DNA of 64,000 bases from Melastoma dodecandrum. Its lineage: Eukaryota; Streptophyta; Magnoliopsida; Myrtales; Melastomataceae. Under the pieces are notes generated by a model. That model made no database searches. It was not told the DNA's origin and worked only from the letters and a program-made list of their open reading frames with translations. The DNA lies in assembly GCA_029817715.1 (NCBI GenBank), contig JARUPY010000606.1, positions 8,184,001 to 8,248,000 of the forward strand, given 5' to 3'. Made by a program: the position numbers and the translations under genes. How positions within the stretch are numbered: the first letter of the stretch is position 1; the number at the start of each line of letters is the position of its first letter. Positions 10,479 to 22,065 of this stretch are shown here, piece by piece.

Positions 10479-10875
10479 ACTAAATCACCTCAATGAAACA
10501 AGAAACGCGGAAACAACGAAAGGTAGAAAAGTAAATTCATGATATGAGAGTGGTTGTAACACGGCCGGTGGGTGAGGGAGAGGGAAGTGATTGCGACCTT
10601 TCGGGAGAGGTAGAATGAGAACAATTTCTTACCTTTCTACTTTGAGTCCCTACCTCGAAACAGTGATGGGTGTTGCTTGGTTTCTTCTGTTCTCAATTCC
10701 AAAATTTGATTGAACAAGATCCCTGGCATGCCTTCATATCATCTGAAACGTACTTACGGTAAAACCCGTCTCCGTGATGTTAAATGGGTTGGGCCAAAAG
10801 TGTAGAACCCGAGTTGGGCTTGCTAGCCGTTTTATGGGCTTAATAAAACTGGATCCCCTGGGGATACCGTCACTG

Positions 10876-11097
10876 TCACCAGGGAAAAGACTTAAGATCT
10901 TCTTTACGTGTTGGAGAAAGGTTTAATGTAGATAAAAAAAAATGCTCCGTCGTTGAGAATGTCAAATACCCGTGCCAGCTCAATAACACGGTTGCCTTCA
11001 CGCTCAAAGTAATTGAAAGCAGCAGTTCTAATGTTGTCCCAGTCTTCTCGAGCTGATACGGGATTATCGACGCCGCGCTGAACTCTTCAAAATCCAT
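10876..11097 (-). CDS. 73-codon ORF at the right edge of the 885-bp array, unknown
   Basis: Begins MDFEEFSAAS on the minus strand and runs into the last partial repeat unit. A second frame is also open across most of it and reads the more protein-like AAFNYFEREGNRVIELARV, so the true coding frame may shift after the first ~10 codons, either by a frameshift or by a small intron. I do not recognise the family. It could be the first exon of the gene whose later part was amplified into the array. Low confidence. Confidence 0.3.
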   Translation of the reverse strand: MDFEEFSAASIIPYQLEKTGTTLELLLSITLSVKATVLLSWHGYLTFSTTEHFFLSTLNLSPTRKEDLKSFPW

Positions 11098-11560
11098 GTT
11101 CCTGTAGGCCAGGGGTTAGTTCCATTTAGGAACCGGACACAGACATATTTACCAAATCCAAGCATGAGTGATCTCAAGCATGTCTAACATTCAGATCACG
11201 GATTCAAAGGAAGAACACCAAAAAATCCCACTGAAATCCACTAAGGTAATTATGTTATCATCATATGCCCCCCTATCGTTAGGATAAGGAAATAAAAAAC
11301 CGATCGAAGAAGTGGAAAAAAAAACGAGAATGCATGTAGATGGTGCTCAGACAGGCAAGGGTTTAGTCTTCAACTCTCAAAGATCAGAAACTTTAGTCCA
11401 AAACAATAAGTCATCATCACCGCGCTTCGAAAGAAAAACGATAAACACGCCTGATCACGCACGCAATCCGAAATCAATCTACGGAGGAAGAATAGGGGGA
11501 AACATCCACGACAAGAAAACGAAGGAAAGGCGTCGCGGCGCCGTCACTGGCAAGTTTGAT
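11098..11560. other. Intergenic stretch between the array and the chromovirus
   Basis: Nothing recognisable. The short frames here lack family features. Confidence 0.5.
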
Positions 11561-11819
11561 GCAACCTTCTCCTCCTCCTTTCAGTCTTCCATCTTCCCCA
11601 TTTCCTTCATTCGCGTCCCATCTCTCCTTAATTGCAGAACCAGTCTTCTTTATGGACTTCTTAGGCTCTACCTCGGCCTTCTTCTCCTCCTCCGTAACCA
11701 TCCCAACGGTCGAATTTCCCTCCTTAACAACCTGCAACATCCCTTCTCCTTCCATCTACATCAATTTCCCCCCCTCAAATTCACCCTTGTCCACAAGGGT
11801 GATGTGTGGAAACTATTGC

Positions 11820-12235
11820 TGAAGATCAAATAAGAATTCCCAAGTAGCTGTGTTTGCTGGATAACCCTTCCACTTGACAAGAACTTGGGTGGCAGCTCTG
11901 TGTCCTCATTTCACCAACTTACGCTGCAGAATGTATTCAAGTTCTGAAGGTCTTACTGCTGCTGATATTGGTAAACGAGAATCAATCACCTCACCACGAA
12001 CAGACCTCTTTAAACGAGAGACATGGAAGGTAGGATGGATGAGAGACTGAGGTGGCAATTTCAACCGATAAGCTACCTCCCCAATCCTATCTAGAATCTT
12101 GTAAGGACCATAATACAGTGGCGTCAACTTGTTATCATGCCTGCTCTCCACCGAACTCTGTTTGTAAGGCTGCAATCGAACATAAACCCAGTTACCGATG
12201 TTGAAAACTCTCTCAGAGTGTTTCTTGTCAGCCAT
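11820..12235 (-). pseudogene. Chromovirus integrase C-terminus (GPY/F) and chromodomain
   Basis: The 12235-11906 frame ends the integrase with LTPLYYGPYKILDRIGEVAY and HPTFHVSRLKR, the GPY/F module that joins integrase to targeting domains. Just after its stop, another frame reads QVLVKWKGYPANTATWE, a chromodomain core. Chromodomains direct insertion to marked chromatin. Confidence 0.8.
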
Positions 12236-12918
12236 TTATTTCATTATGCGCTGTCCGCGACCAATGTGAAATCGGAGCAATTTTCGATCCACTTGTTTAT
12301 TAGCTGAGGGGCCCTTAATGTATGGTAAATGAACAGGTGGTTCAAATCCATACAAGGCCTGAAAAGGAGACATGCGAATGGTGGTATGGTAAGTGGTGTT
12401 ATACCACCATTCAGCCAAAGCAAGCCACTTAGCCCACATAGAAGGACAGTCACCACTCATGCATCTCAAAGAGGTTTTCAAACATCTGTTCACCACCTCT
12501 GATTGCCCATATGTTTGAGGGAGATAAGAAGTGGATTTATGTAGCTCAACCCCTTGTAAAGAAAACAAGTTGTGCCAAAAGTCACTCAAAAAATGGGATC
12601 TCTATCGCTAACAATAGAGCTGGGAAGGCCACGCAACTTGAATATATTATTGAGGAAAGCCTCTGACACCAGTGGAGCACTCAGAGGGTGTTTCAAGCCA
12701 ATAAAATGAGCAAATTTAGTCAACCGGTCAACAACTACCATGATAACCTCATTGCCGAATGATTTTGGAAGGCATACAATGAAATCCATGGAGATTTCTG
12801 ACCAAGCAACAGTTGGAATTGGTAAGGGTTGGAGAAGTCCTGGGAGTGCAGCTGGATCATATTTGTTTCTTTGACAAACATCACAATGACTGATAAAACT
12901 TCTGAGATCCCTTTCCAT
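12236..12918 (-). pseudogene. Chromovirus integrase, catalytic core
   Basis: The frame at 12918-12586 has the end of the HHCC zinc finger (FISHCDVCQRNK) and the start of the catalytic core (ISMDFIVCLPKS, VVVDRLTKFAHFI, IVSDRDPIF). The frame at 12589-12236 continues with LHKSTSYLPQTYGQSEVVNR and WLALAEWWYNT. The DD-E residues appear split over the two frames, which overlap by a few bases and are out of register. Confidence 0.85.
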
Positions 12919-12950
12919 GCCCTTTCAATAACATATACTAGACACCCTCT

Positions 12951-13304
12951 TCATAGTAGCATGTACTCCAAAATGACCTCCCACCGAAGAGGCATGTAAC
13001 ATGTTGATGAAGCTGATCTAAGTTGGTTGACATGACCCACCACAAGTTTTCCACGCCTTGTCAATAATTGTTGATTATATTCAAAGGTGGAGTCTTGACC
13101 TGCTTGAATCTTCTGCATCACAGTCTGCAGATTTGGGTCTGCCTGCCAACTAGCCTTGATCTCATCGAACAAGGTGCCCTGGTCCAATTGTAATGTGGTA
13201 GCCATTAACTCAGCCCCCGGGACTCGAGAAAGAGCATCTGCCACCAAGTTTTCCTTCCCCTTCTTATATGTGATCTCATAATCCAACCCAACCAGCTTTG
13301 TCAA
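12951..13304 (-). pseudogene. Chromovirus RNase H end and integrase linker
   Basis: Reads YEITYKKGKENLVADALSRV, the standard gypsy RNase H C-terminus, then a linker toward the integrase zinc finger. A frame change separates it from the RT frame at 13301. Confidence 0.8.
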
Positions 13305-14086
13305 CCACTTGATCTACAAGTCAGTATGCATTCTCTATTCCAATAGGTATTTGAGGCTTTGACGATCATTTCTGAGCACAAAGTGCCTTCCCAGTAAGTA
13401 GTGGCGCCCTTTTCCACTGCATATACCACAGAAAGTAATTCCTTGTCATAAACCGACAACCCCATGTGCCTGGGTGCTAAAGATTTGCTGATGAAGGCAA
13501 TTGGATGGTCCGCTTGCATTAGGACTGCTCCAATCCCATTGCAGCTAGCATCTGTCTCTATTATGAATTCTTTAGAAAAGTCTGGAAAAACTAAGATAGG
13601 AGCAGACACCAGCGCCTTCTTTAACAAATCAAATGCAGATTGAGCCTGTTCACTCCATTGGAAGGCATCCTTTTTGAGTAATTGAGTAAGAGGTCTACTA
13701 ATAACATCATGATTCCGCATAAATCTCCTGTAATAAGCTGTTAATCCCAAGAAGCATCTCAACTGTTTCAAATTAGTGGGAGTTGGCCATGACGGAACAA
13801 CTTCCACTTTCCGGGGATCGGTAGATACTCTGGGTTCCTCAATAAAATGACCAAGATACTCTATCTTCCTTTTAGCAAAAGAGCATTTGCTCAGCTTAGC
13901 AAACATAAGATGATGTTGCAAGACCTTCAACACCTTAGCCAAGTGATCGAAGTGCATATCTAAGGTAGAGCTATATATGAGAATATCATCCAAGAAAATC
14001 GATACAAACCTCCTTAGATAAGGGCGAAAAACATTATTCATGAGGCTTTGGAAAGTCGAGGGAGCATTGGTAAGGCCGAAGGGCAT
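13301..14086 (-). pseudogene. Chromovirus reverse transcriptase and RNase H
   Basis: Begins MPFGLTNAPSTFQSLMN and has the catalytic FLDDILIYS box near 13980-14005. RNase H shows TDASCNGIGAVL with its first catalytic Asp. A stop and frame change near 14100-14280 cut off the first RT motifs. Confidence 0.9.
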
Positions 14087-14284
14087 GACTAAGAACTCAT
14101 AATGGCCTCGTGAGTCCTAAAAGCTGTTTTGGGAATGTCATCCTCTCTAACTCGAATCTGGTGGTAGCCAGAATGTAAATCTAACTTCGAGAACTAGCTA
14201 GCCCCATGTAATTCATCCAACAACTCCTCTATAATAGGGATGGGGAACTTATCCTTCATGGTGTGATTGTTCAATTCCCTGTAG

Positions 14285-15133
14285 TCAATGCACAACCTCC
14301 AAGAGTTGTCTTTTTTTTTTAACCAAAACAATTGGGGAAGAGAAATGACTAGTACTGGGTCTTATAACTCCATACAACAACATTTCTTGAATCAACCTCT
14401 CAATAATGTCTTTCTGCACACTAGAATACCGATATGGTCTGATTTTTAGTCCTTTCACCCTATCTGTTAATGGAATAGCATGATCTTGTGCTGGCAGTGG
14501 AGGTAAGCCCCTTGGCTCTTCAAACACTGACTTGTATTTAGTTATCAACAACTGCACCTGAGGAGGAATTCTTTCCCCAGAATTGTCCTGAACATTCTGC
14601 TTGAAATTGGGAATGAGCAGGAGACCCATATCCTTACTGTCAAGTGAAAACACTCCATCCGAGATTCTTCTGAATTCTCCCGCACCCGCAGTCAAAGTCG
14701 CCTTTTTGCCCTGTTTAATAAACTGCATTGTCATTGCTGCAAAATCCCACGGGACCGAACCCAGGGAAGTTAACCACTCCATTCCCAGTCTCATATCACA
14801 CACCTTGATTGGCATCAACAACATGTTAGCTGAATAAATCTCACCTTGCATCATCCAACTGAAAGATTGAATCATTGAGTCACAGTCCAACTGTTCACCA
14901 CTCGCTACTAACACTCCCCTGCGAGGTATCTTCTGTATGGGACGCCCAACTTGTTTAGCCACCTCCACATCCAAAAAGTTATGGGTGCTGCCTGAATCCA
15001 TCGGTGTTGTTAACTTCATTTTCTTATAATACCCGAGCACCTTCATTGTTCTGTTCTGAAATGGCATTGCGACTCCATGAAGAGCATACAGGGATACAAC
15101 TGGAGTTTTTTCTGGAGTTGTCACTTCTTCCAC
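14285..15133 (-). pseudogene. Chromovirus aspartic protease and start of RT
   Basis: The protease active site reads LTTPMDSGSTHNFLD (Asp-Ser-Gly variant) near 15000. The RT fingers follow: KSVFEEPRGLPP, DHAIPL, KIRPYRYSSVQK and [10 protein letters not shown]. An 8-T run near 14311 probably caused the frameshift after VLVKKK. Confidence 0.9.
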
Positions 15134-15164
15134 CTGAGTAACTTATGTTCCATTCGACTTTCCT

Positions 15165-15897
15165 TCCTCCGGATCAAGAGTAATAGCAAAAAGCCTTTTA
15201 TTAGTACACTTATGATTAAAAGTGTATTTTTCATCGCACCAAAAACACAAGCCTTTTATCCTCTTCTCTTCCAATTCAGCTATAGAAAACCGTTCAACCT
15301 AATGTGCAGACAATATGCATGGGATTAGCGGCTTCAATGGGATCTTTTATACTCGTCGGTGGAGAGATTACTAAACGTATGGAGTGGCTGATAAGATGGA
15401 CCCTTTGGTGGTGGAACATGCAATGTTCTGGAGTTACTCTCCCAAGGTCTGTTTCCATTAGGCCACCTCGATGGAGGTCTGTTATTTAGTGCCGTAGATA
15501 CTCCTCTCTAACCATTACCCGGATCCCATTTGCCCATTCTCAAATTAGTCTCCCGTCCTCTCCTAGATAGTATATCATCCTCATTAGCTAAAGCCTTGGC
15601 AAAAGAGATGGTTTGTTGAAGGGTTCTGGGCTGCAAAACAGTCAGCAGTTTCCGATTCTCCCTCTTTAGCCCCCCGATAAACATTGCAATTTGATCTTCT
15701 GTCGATAACTCCACTTTAGTTATCAGGGTAATGAACACGTTGACGTACTCTGAGAAACTGTTCCCTTCCTTTAATTCGCTGAGCAAGACAATTGGCCTGG
15801 TCATTTCATTCGATCCAAACCTCATTATCATAGCTGCTGCATATTCTTCCCTCTCAACTAATGCCGTCGATCCTTTTCCTTTCATATACGCATAGTG
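15165..15897 (-). pseudogene. Chromovirus gag, C-terminal half with zinc knuckle
   Basis: Gag resumes at WHYAYMKGKGS on the edge of the nested LTR and continues with LLSELKEGNSFSEYVNVF and MFIGGLKRE, typical gypsy gag. A knuckle (CFWCDEKYTFNHKC) lies near 15190-15240 in another frame. Gag packages the element RNA. Confidence 0.85.
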
Positions 15898-15902
15898 CCA
15901 CT

Positions 15903-18800
15903 TGTAAATACCCCAAATTCAAGGCTGGGTAACTCAAACGATTCGTAACGACTAAAATTAATTTGCCGAAAATCAAAGGTTTCGTAACCTACATCGGTTA
16001 CATGTGAATAATTCCCCTGGCTGATTTTTTTGCTACTATAAATCAGCCATTGAGACACAAAAAACGGAGGACAGACAGACACAAGAGAAAAGGTATCACT
16101 CACCTTCAGAAAAATTAAACCACTTGACCAGAAAAACGCAAGTCTTTGATCCTCCCTGCTGCGTCCTCGCCATCCTCTAGCTAAGGTAGGACCATGCCAA
16201 AGACATTGGAAACCCCTCTCTATCAACCCAAATCTACATCATCGAGGCCTAGAAGTCGTCTGAATGCCGAAGATGGAAGACCAGCATGTGCGATTCTATA
16301 CAAATAAGGGAGCTGCAATTGTCTCCCACGCCCGTCTATACCCAGTCAACCATTAGCCTCTCTGTTGATAAATGTCCAGACTTTCCATGACCCACATGTG
16401 CGTCACGGGAAGGCCCCTTTTGCTTTGATGTCGTTCCTTTTCTTGTGCAGGTCAGACAAACCCCGACGTTCAACTTCGGTGCCAACGTTTACCACATCAG
16501 TTTCCCAGCTCTTCAGCCTCGCCTTGTCTCTGGCCTTGAGCAAGTCTGCGCTGCAGAACCGGCTCTCCTCCAACTTTTAATTCTCATGATGACAACTGGC
16601 AAACTTGGTGCAAACAGCACCCCCCCACAAACAATGGCCGTCTTCCTTCCCAGCGATGCTTCTCAAACTCCCGCCTCCCCAACCTCGTCGCTGCACCAGC
16701 CGTCCTCCTCCAGACATCTCAGCGGCGAACCAGCAACCAATCTCCCACATCTAACCACGGTGACCGGCCCCGGCGATCTCAGCTCTAATGCCAATCCACG
16801 AGCTTCCTAGCGGCCTCTCTCCACAGATCGGGCAACGGCGAGCCACCTTCTGACGTCCCAAGTTCGTCCGGCGACAGCAGCTCCTCGCCCTTCCCGCCTC
16901 TTCCTCGCTTTGCCACCATCAGGATCCAACAGCAGCAACCGTGTCCCTGACGTCCTCCTGGTCCTGCAGCTCCCTTCTCCGGCACCCCTAAACCTCATGG
17001 TGGCACCCCATTCTTCCCCGGCACTCCCCGACAATGGTAGCTCATCCCTGGCACCTCCTCAGCGGCCGCTCAGCCTACCGTTTCAGCTCCAGATCTGCCC
17101 AAGGTGTCTCTCCTTACGACTGGACTTCACTCCCGACAACGGCGCTACCGAATCTGGCCACTCTTGACCGTCTCCGCCTCGGATCTGGAGCTCCACCGTC
17201 TCCCGCAGCGGCCATCCTTCCTCTCCCTGCTGCCTCCATAATCACTTCCGTTTTCAGCTGCTCTCGCACTCCCCGACCCACATGGAGACACCCAAATCCA
17301 AGCTTTACGATGCAAGGAAGAGGAAGTGGAGACTGGACGAACCCAAGTCTCGATAAATCAGTGCCAGAAGAGGAGGAACCGGTTCGCAAAGGAGAGGACG
17401 ATGTCTCTGTGTCACAATCACCCCCCCCCCCCCACGTGGCCCACATCAAAGGTAAAGGCTTTCTTCAATTTTGACTTATGCTTTGGGATTTGACCGTGAT
17501 GTTCAATTTCGTTGGTTTGCACTTTAGGTTCACGTTAGCACTTAGGATAGAAGTAATAGTTTAATATTACTAAAATGAATGATGGTTTCTCCATTTTTGG
17601 TCATTATTTGACTATACGTGCATTTCATTTGATTAACCATTGTTTGATTGTGTCGGACACTAATCTGCACATATATTCATTTTTTTTAATAATAAAAAAT
17701 AAATAATAAAAATCTGAAATTTTAAGGTTTATGCAACAAGATTTTCCATATAAGTAAAATCATCAAATTGTTATTTACAAGTGAATGCCTTCCTTCGTAA
17801 CTTCCCTTTTCCTTTACATTAAACGTGATTAGAATTACGCAACACATTTAGAGAATTGACATTAAAATGATTAGAATAGTAAGACATGCCTTACTTTTTT
17901 CTAAATTTTACCTAGTTTCATTCAAGTTTAACAATGCTAACCACATTTATATTTTTCTTTGCATGTACATCGAGCACTTAATCTCGGAAGATCAAATTCA
18001 AGATTCTGAAGATTAACTCGAAGACGCGAGTATCAAACCGCGTGTGGATCTACCACAGCCTGTGGGCTCGAAGGTTAAAGCAGCCCCAACCTTCAATCAA
18101 AGGTATAAAGGGGAGGTGCGGGCCTCCCCGAATTTTTATTTTATTTCCACATGTAACGGATTGTGGGCCCAAGGGCATAGGCCCGCAATCACCGCCCTTC
18201 CCCGCTCCTTTTGATCTAAATAATTGTCTGTGCCTGTCCGCATGCCTTAGGCCCATAGGTTTATCGTCCCATGTGATTGTTAAACAAATACACATGAGTT
18301 CGGGTCCAACGCCAGAATCGGGTCCAACGCCCGTTAACCAAAAACAAAACTTTTGGAGCAAATGCCACCTTTTCGCATGTTTAAATATAAGAGTTAGTAA
18401 CTAGGAATCCCCGAATCTACTCTAGTTTTCCGACTTAAACCAAGCTTTTAAAAATAAGTCGGTGGCGACTCCGTAACAGTTTACCTAAGTTAAACAACCA
18501 CCCTTTTACAAAGTCATTTTGGATGAGGAACTGACGACACGAGCCGCTCTTGGAACCTCCTGAAGCTTCCTCCTCGGGCTATGCGCTTCTTTTCGCCCGT
18601 CGCCTCCTAAGGAGCATGGAGACGATCGGCGAAGAGTTTGGGCGTACCCGGTCAGGAATCGAAGGAGGGACTACCCTGGTCTTTCCGCAGCGTTCGACGC
18701 TCGAGTCGCGACACCGACCGGAAGACTCTAGGGGAGCGGGCCCGGATCCTCGGGTCGTCCGAACCGCTGCGCGCGTGCTAGGCCGGAAGGCGCGCGTACG
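15903..18800 (+). mobile_element. 2.9-kb solo LTR of a Tat-type Ty3/gypsy element, inserted in the chromovirus gag
   Basis: The segment begins TGTAAATACCCC and ends in ggcgcgcgtac followed by g (a decayed CA end). It is flanked by ccact (15898-15902) and ccgct (18801-18805), a 5-bp target duplication with one substitution. The gag reading around it (AIE | WHYAYMKG) is cut exactly here. Its right third matches the LTR that ends at 59157 near the other end of the window, including cacatgtaacgg, the CGAGCCGCTC tract and a gtggcgactccg box. It has no coding capacity: the long GC-rich frames at 16365-17474 are chance. Confidence 0.85.
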
Positions 18801-18805
18801 CCGCT

Positions 18806-19192
18806 CAATGGCCAACCCAGACAGGTGCATAGAAGCACATTGACCTTCAACTCTGGTGGAGTAGAATCGAAATCAAAAAACCTCTCACTCTTAAACACCC
18901 ACTCTTGCACGTCATTACCATCAAAGGGAGGAAACTCTACCTTCGTCTGTCGAGTAAGCTTATCAACCGGCCAAGACTCAGTCATCACCCCCTTTACCTC
19001 TGACTCTAACCTTCCACCCAAGTCTGTGACTACATCCGACGCCTCCTTACCTGTCCTTCTCGCCTGCTCCTCTAGGCTAGTTATCTTGGCATTCATGCCA
19101 TCCAACTTCCGAATAAGCTCCTGCAGGAGGTCCCTGAACGAGTCCGACTCCATGAGGCTCACTTTGGACCTTGTTCCGTCCGACACTAGCAT
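18806..19192 (-). pseudogene. Chromovirus gag, N-terminal half
   Basis: Starts at 19192, has a coiled-coil-like helix (LLQELIRKLDGMNAKITSLE), then RQTKVEFPPFDGNDVQEWVF and STPPELKVNVL, the start of the gypsy gag domain. A frame change near 18840 precedes MHLSGLAIE, where the solo LTR interrupts it. Confidence 0.85.
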
Positions 19193-19214
19193 TCCCTACT
19201 ACAAGGCTAAGCTT

Positions 19215-19229
19215 CGTGCTCTGATACCA
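19215..19229 (-). other. Chromovirus primer-binding site (initiator tRNA-Met)
   Basis: The minus strand reads TGGTATCAGAGCACG five bases after an LTR end (…TGGCCA). It lies directly upstream of gag, as expected for a gypsy 5' leader. Confidence 0.8.
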
Positions 19230-19234
19230 CCTAA

Positions 19235-19595
19235 TGGCCAGAAAACCCGCCACCACTGCTCAGAACACTCAAGAGAAGCTGAACCTTGTTACTTACAGAA
19301 AATAGAGGAACCACCAACCATTACACAGTAATAACTTTCAAGCTAAACATCCAACCACACTACACTACAATCACCCACTACACAGAATATCATTCTTCCG
19401 ATGAGAAAAACACTTCTTCCGCCTTCCCTTGCCTGCTAACAGCTTCCTCTCCCTTCCTTCTTCTCTTTCTCTGTCCTTTCTCCCCTAACCGCCTTGCTGT
19501 TTTTTACCCGAGTTTGTTGTAACCTTCTCCTCCTTTCAGTCCTCCATCTTCCCCATTTCCTTCATTCGCGTCCCATCTTCGGCTTCGACCCGTAG
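19235..19595 (-). repeat. Chromovirus 5' LTR remnant
   Basis: Adjoins the primer site on one side and the solo LTR at 19601 on the other. The block 19521-19575 matches 11563-11618. The outer limit is unclear, and the second solo LTR may have inserted in or beside it. Confidence 0.55.
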
Positions 19596-19600
19596 GGACG

Positions 19601-20733
19601 TGTTGACATGGTAAAAATCTTGGACTTAATTATAAGAAATCATAAGTCCAAGCCCACTTTTATGTGAGCCCGCCAGGGAAGTACTAAGTCTACAAAGATC
19701 GGTGTTAAGTCTACGAGAGTCAAGTCAACGAGGGTCTAAGTCTACGAGAACCCACGTCTACGAGGGTAAAGTCTACGAGGATCAGAAAAGATCTTGACTT
19801 TTGAGATTTTTTGGAAAGAAGATTATGGGGCCACGTACCCATTTGGAAAGATCTTCAGATAGAGGAAAATATGAGGATTTGATTTAATATAATTAATTTA
19901 AGAAAGAGAAGTGGTTAAGTTGGATAAAAGCGACGTATACCAGTCAGATTGTTACCAAGATTCTGGAGAATTGATTGAGAGGGCCACGACCTTCAAAATA
20001 TCCTAAGAACGTGTTAAACGTGTTCAGCACTCAAGCTTTGCAAGATTCAGTATAAAAGGGGAACAGATTCTCCTTAAGAAATTTTCACGATCAATCAGCC
20101 AAACACAAGTTTTGCATTGCTCGTCACCCTTAGTTTAGTAGATACATCGGCCTGGGTTTATTGGGTCATCCTTCCAACAGCGGAGTGAGCAACCGTAGCT
20201 CCGTTGATCAACCTTCCGCCAGCACTCCCATCGTCGAGATGAGCAGCCGTAGTCTCGACACCCAGCTTCCACCATCGCCTCCACCGTCGGGACGAGCAAC
20301 CGTAGTTCCGGCGATCATCCTCCGTCTGCATGTCTGCCACCAAGGTGTTCATCCGAGGCCTTAGCATCCACATCCAACATCCGCCAGACTCTGCTTCACG
20401 GGGCGCAAGTCTACAGCGCACTGTACCGAGTCTACAACGTCAACAGTGACGTCAGCACCAGGTCTACGTTTCGCGACAACGAGTCTACAGCGTCAGCAGT
20501 AACGTCAGCTCCAGTCGCACCTCTAGCAGTGAGTCTACATCGCCTCCGTCATCCATACCACGTTTTTTTCCTTCATTTTTATGGCTGTAAGCATTCATTT
20601 CTTCTTTTAAAACTTTGAACTTGTAACAGCCGTATTATTTATCATTGAAATTCATCTTTCTGGTGACCACATACAATTCCCTGTTAGTACAATTGCCAAA
20701 TATTTCCAACGTAGTCCGTTTCCTACGCGAACA
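19601..20733 (+). mobile_element. 1.13-kb solo LTR with perfect 5-bp target duplication
   Basis: Starts TGTTGACATGG and ends ACGCGAACA, with ggacg directly on both sides (19596-19600 and 20734-20738). It holds a TATA-like gtataaaagg near 20051 and a run of imperfect ~20-bp GTCTACGAG-type repeats at about 19685-19780. No internal domain remains, so it arose by LTR-LTR recombination. The family is not identified and differs from the LTR at 15903. Confidence 0.85.
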
Positions 20734-20738
20734 GGACG

Positions 20739-22065
20739 ACGAAACGACGACCCCTATCGCGGGATCACCCCTACCACCACCCGGCGTCGGGGGTTTCCAC
20801 ACACGCCCATTAAGGGATGGATCGGACTGTCGGACAGTGACACTTTATTAAAAGTTCCCTTCGGGCAGGCCGACCGAAAAGTGGCTGAAAGCTTTTCTTG
20901 TTGGCCCAATTTAGAGAAGTGCAGGGATATTGGCCCAAGTCGCCAAGATTGGATCTTTTTCGTGGAAAGGCGTGCGTCGCCACGCGGCTCTGATCGGACG
21001 GATCGAGGCATCGGCCCACGTCGATCCCCACCGTCGGACGATATGCTGACGTTTTCGGGGGCAGATGGGGAAGACATTGAAATAGGGAAAGGTTGGACAT
21101 CAATCGGGTTGCGTGGTCAGGAGCGCTCTGGGCTTCAGCCTCTATTTCTTAGAAAGGGCGCGCCTCTCCACCCCCAAATTATCAGCATCCCATCTTTCGA
21201 TCGATACCCACTTCTGTTTCTTCGTCGTTATCGCCGCCCAGGTGCTTGAATTTGTCGTTGCTTTTGATTTATTCGAGGTCGAGTTCGATCTCTTGGCTTT
21301 GATGGGGTTTGGTGATCGCTGTTAGGTTTGATTGAATTGTGGTCGTCTTTGATCGATTTGGGATGTTATTCGGCCTCCGATCCTGAGGGGATCTTGATTG
21401 TGTAGTTTGGTGCTCGATTCAGTCGCTTTATTGACGAGATTGTGGTGCCCTTGTCATGTTCTTGGTTTTCTCGCTTTTGTTGAGAAAAGTGTTTCCTCTC
21501 GGATGGACTGAATCTATCATCATTCGCATCTTTCGTTGCTGTTTCTTTCTTTGGGAATCTCGTACCTGACCTGTTGCTTGAGTAGGTATACTGAGAAAGT
21601 GAGAATTGGTTATTATGGACAGCGAATCAGAAGGGTTGTCACATGGATGTTTTCAACCTTGGTGTCATATTAGGGTCTCTATCTAGTATTTTCTGATTGA
21701 TTGGTAGCTGGTTTTGATTTGAATTCCTGGCAATTATTGTGGTCTTAAGTTGTATGATTTGGTGATTGCCCCAGGTAGGGGTGTTTGGTTCTTTGGATTA
21801 ATTTGTGTTTGAAATAAAGGAGTTTGGGAGATTGAAGAGGTTTTCTATGATCATCGTTGTATCGAGTGGGATATTTGTTATGGTTAGATAGATGATGAGT
21901 TTTGTTAGTTAGATTGGCGGGCTAGAGAAAAGTTGGGGATGAGCCTCTGTTTCCTTTAACCATGTTTTCAGTTACTGATCCTTTACTTATATTGACCTTT
22001 ATTGTAACTTTCAGCTTATAATCATCAAGGAAGAACAGAAGTTCCTCTGTGGATACTCAATTTTC
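20739..22065 (+). promoter_or_regulatory. Promoter and 5' UTR region of eIF1, with a probable leader intron
   Basis: The stretch ahead of the eIF1 start codon holds no protein gene. A plausible leader intron runs from the donor at about 21240 (cgcccag/gtgcttgaattt) to the acceptor before 22016 (actttcag/cttataatc). Long T-rich 5' UTR introns are common in plant housekeeping genes. The transcription start cannot be set from sequence. Confidence 0.5.

Larger units (their letters stand above)
4545..10892 (-). repeat. Tandem array of seven ~885-bp units plus a partial eighth
   Basis: The anchor acggtaaaac recurs at 4547, 5431, 6316, 7201, 8086, 8971, 9871 and 10756, a period of 885 bases except one 884 and one 900. 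The 900 comes from a 15-bp tandem insertion near 9601. Units differ by only a few percent, so the array is young or kept uniform. Each unit contains a minus-strand 77-codon reading frame, a conserved tract around ggctcgagtcggggg, and a GC-rich block around cacggccggtgggtgaggg. The last partial unit lacks about 30 bases of the conserved tract and diverges after about 10892. I see no similarity to rDNA, 5S or a centromeric satellite. Confidence 0.92.
11560..19600 (-). mobile_element. Decayed Ty3/gypsy chromovirus with a nested solo LTR
   Basis: Read on the minus strand: LTR-like tract (19595-19235), tRNA-Met primer site (19229-19215), gag, zinc knuckle, protease, RT, RNase H, integrase, GPY/F module and a chromodomain near 11905-11820. 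That domain order, including the C-terminal chromodomain, identifies a chromovirus. A ~55-base block at 11563-11618 recurs at 19521-19575, marking the terminal repeats, though the 3' LTR is too decayed to delimit. Many stops and frameshifts break pol. Gag is further split by the solo LTR at 15903-18800. It is not mobile. Confidence 0.85.

Noticed and set aside
16365..17474. Pro/Ser-rich ORFs on both strands
   Set aside because: GC-rich segment of the solo LTR, open in several frames on both strands at once.
20754..21249. ORFs of ~100 codons upstream of eIF1
   Set aside because: Overlapping frames on both strands in promoter/5' UTR DNA; no homology recognised.
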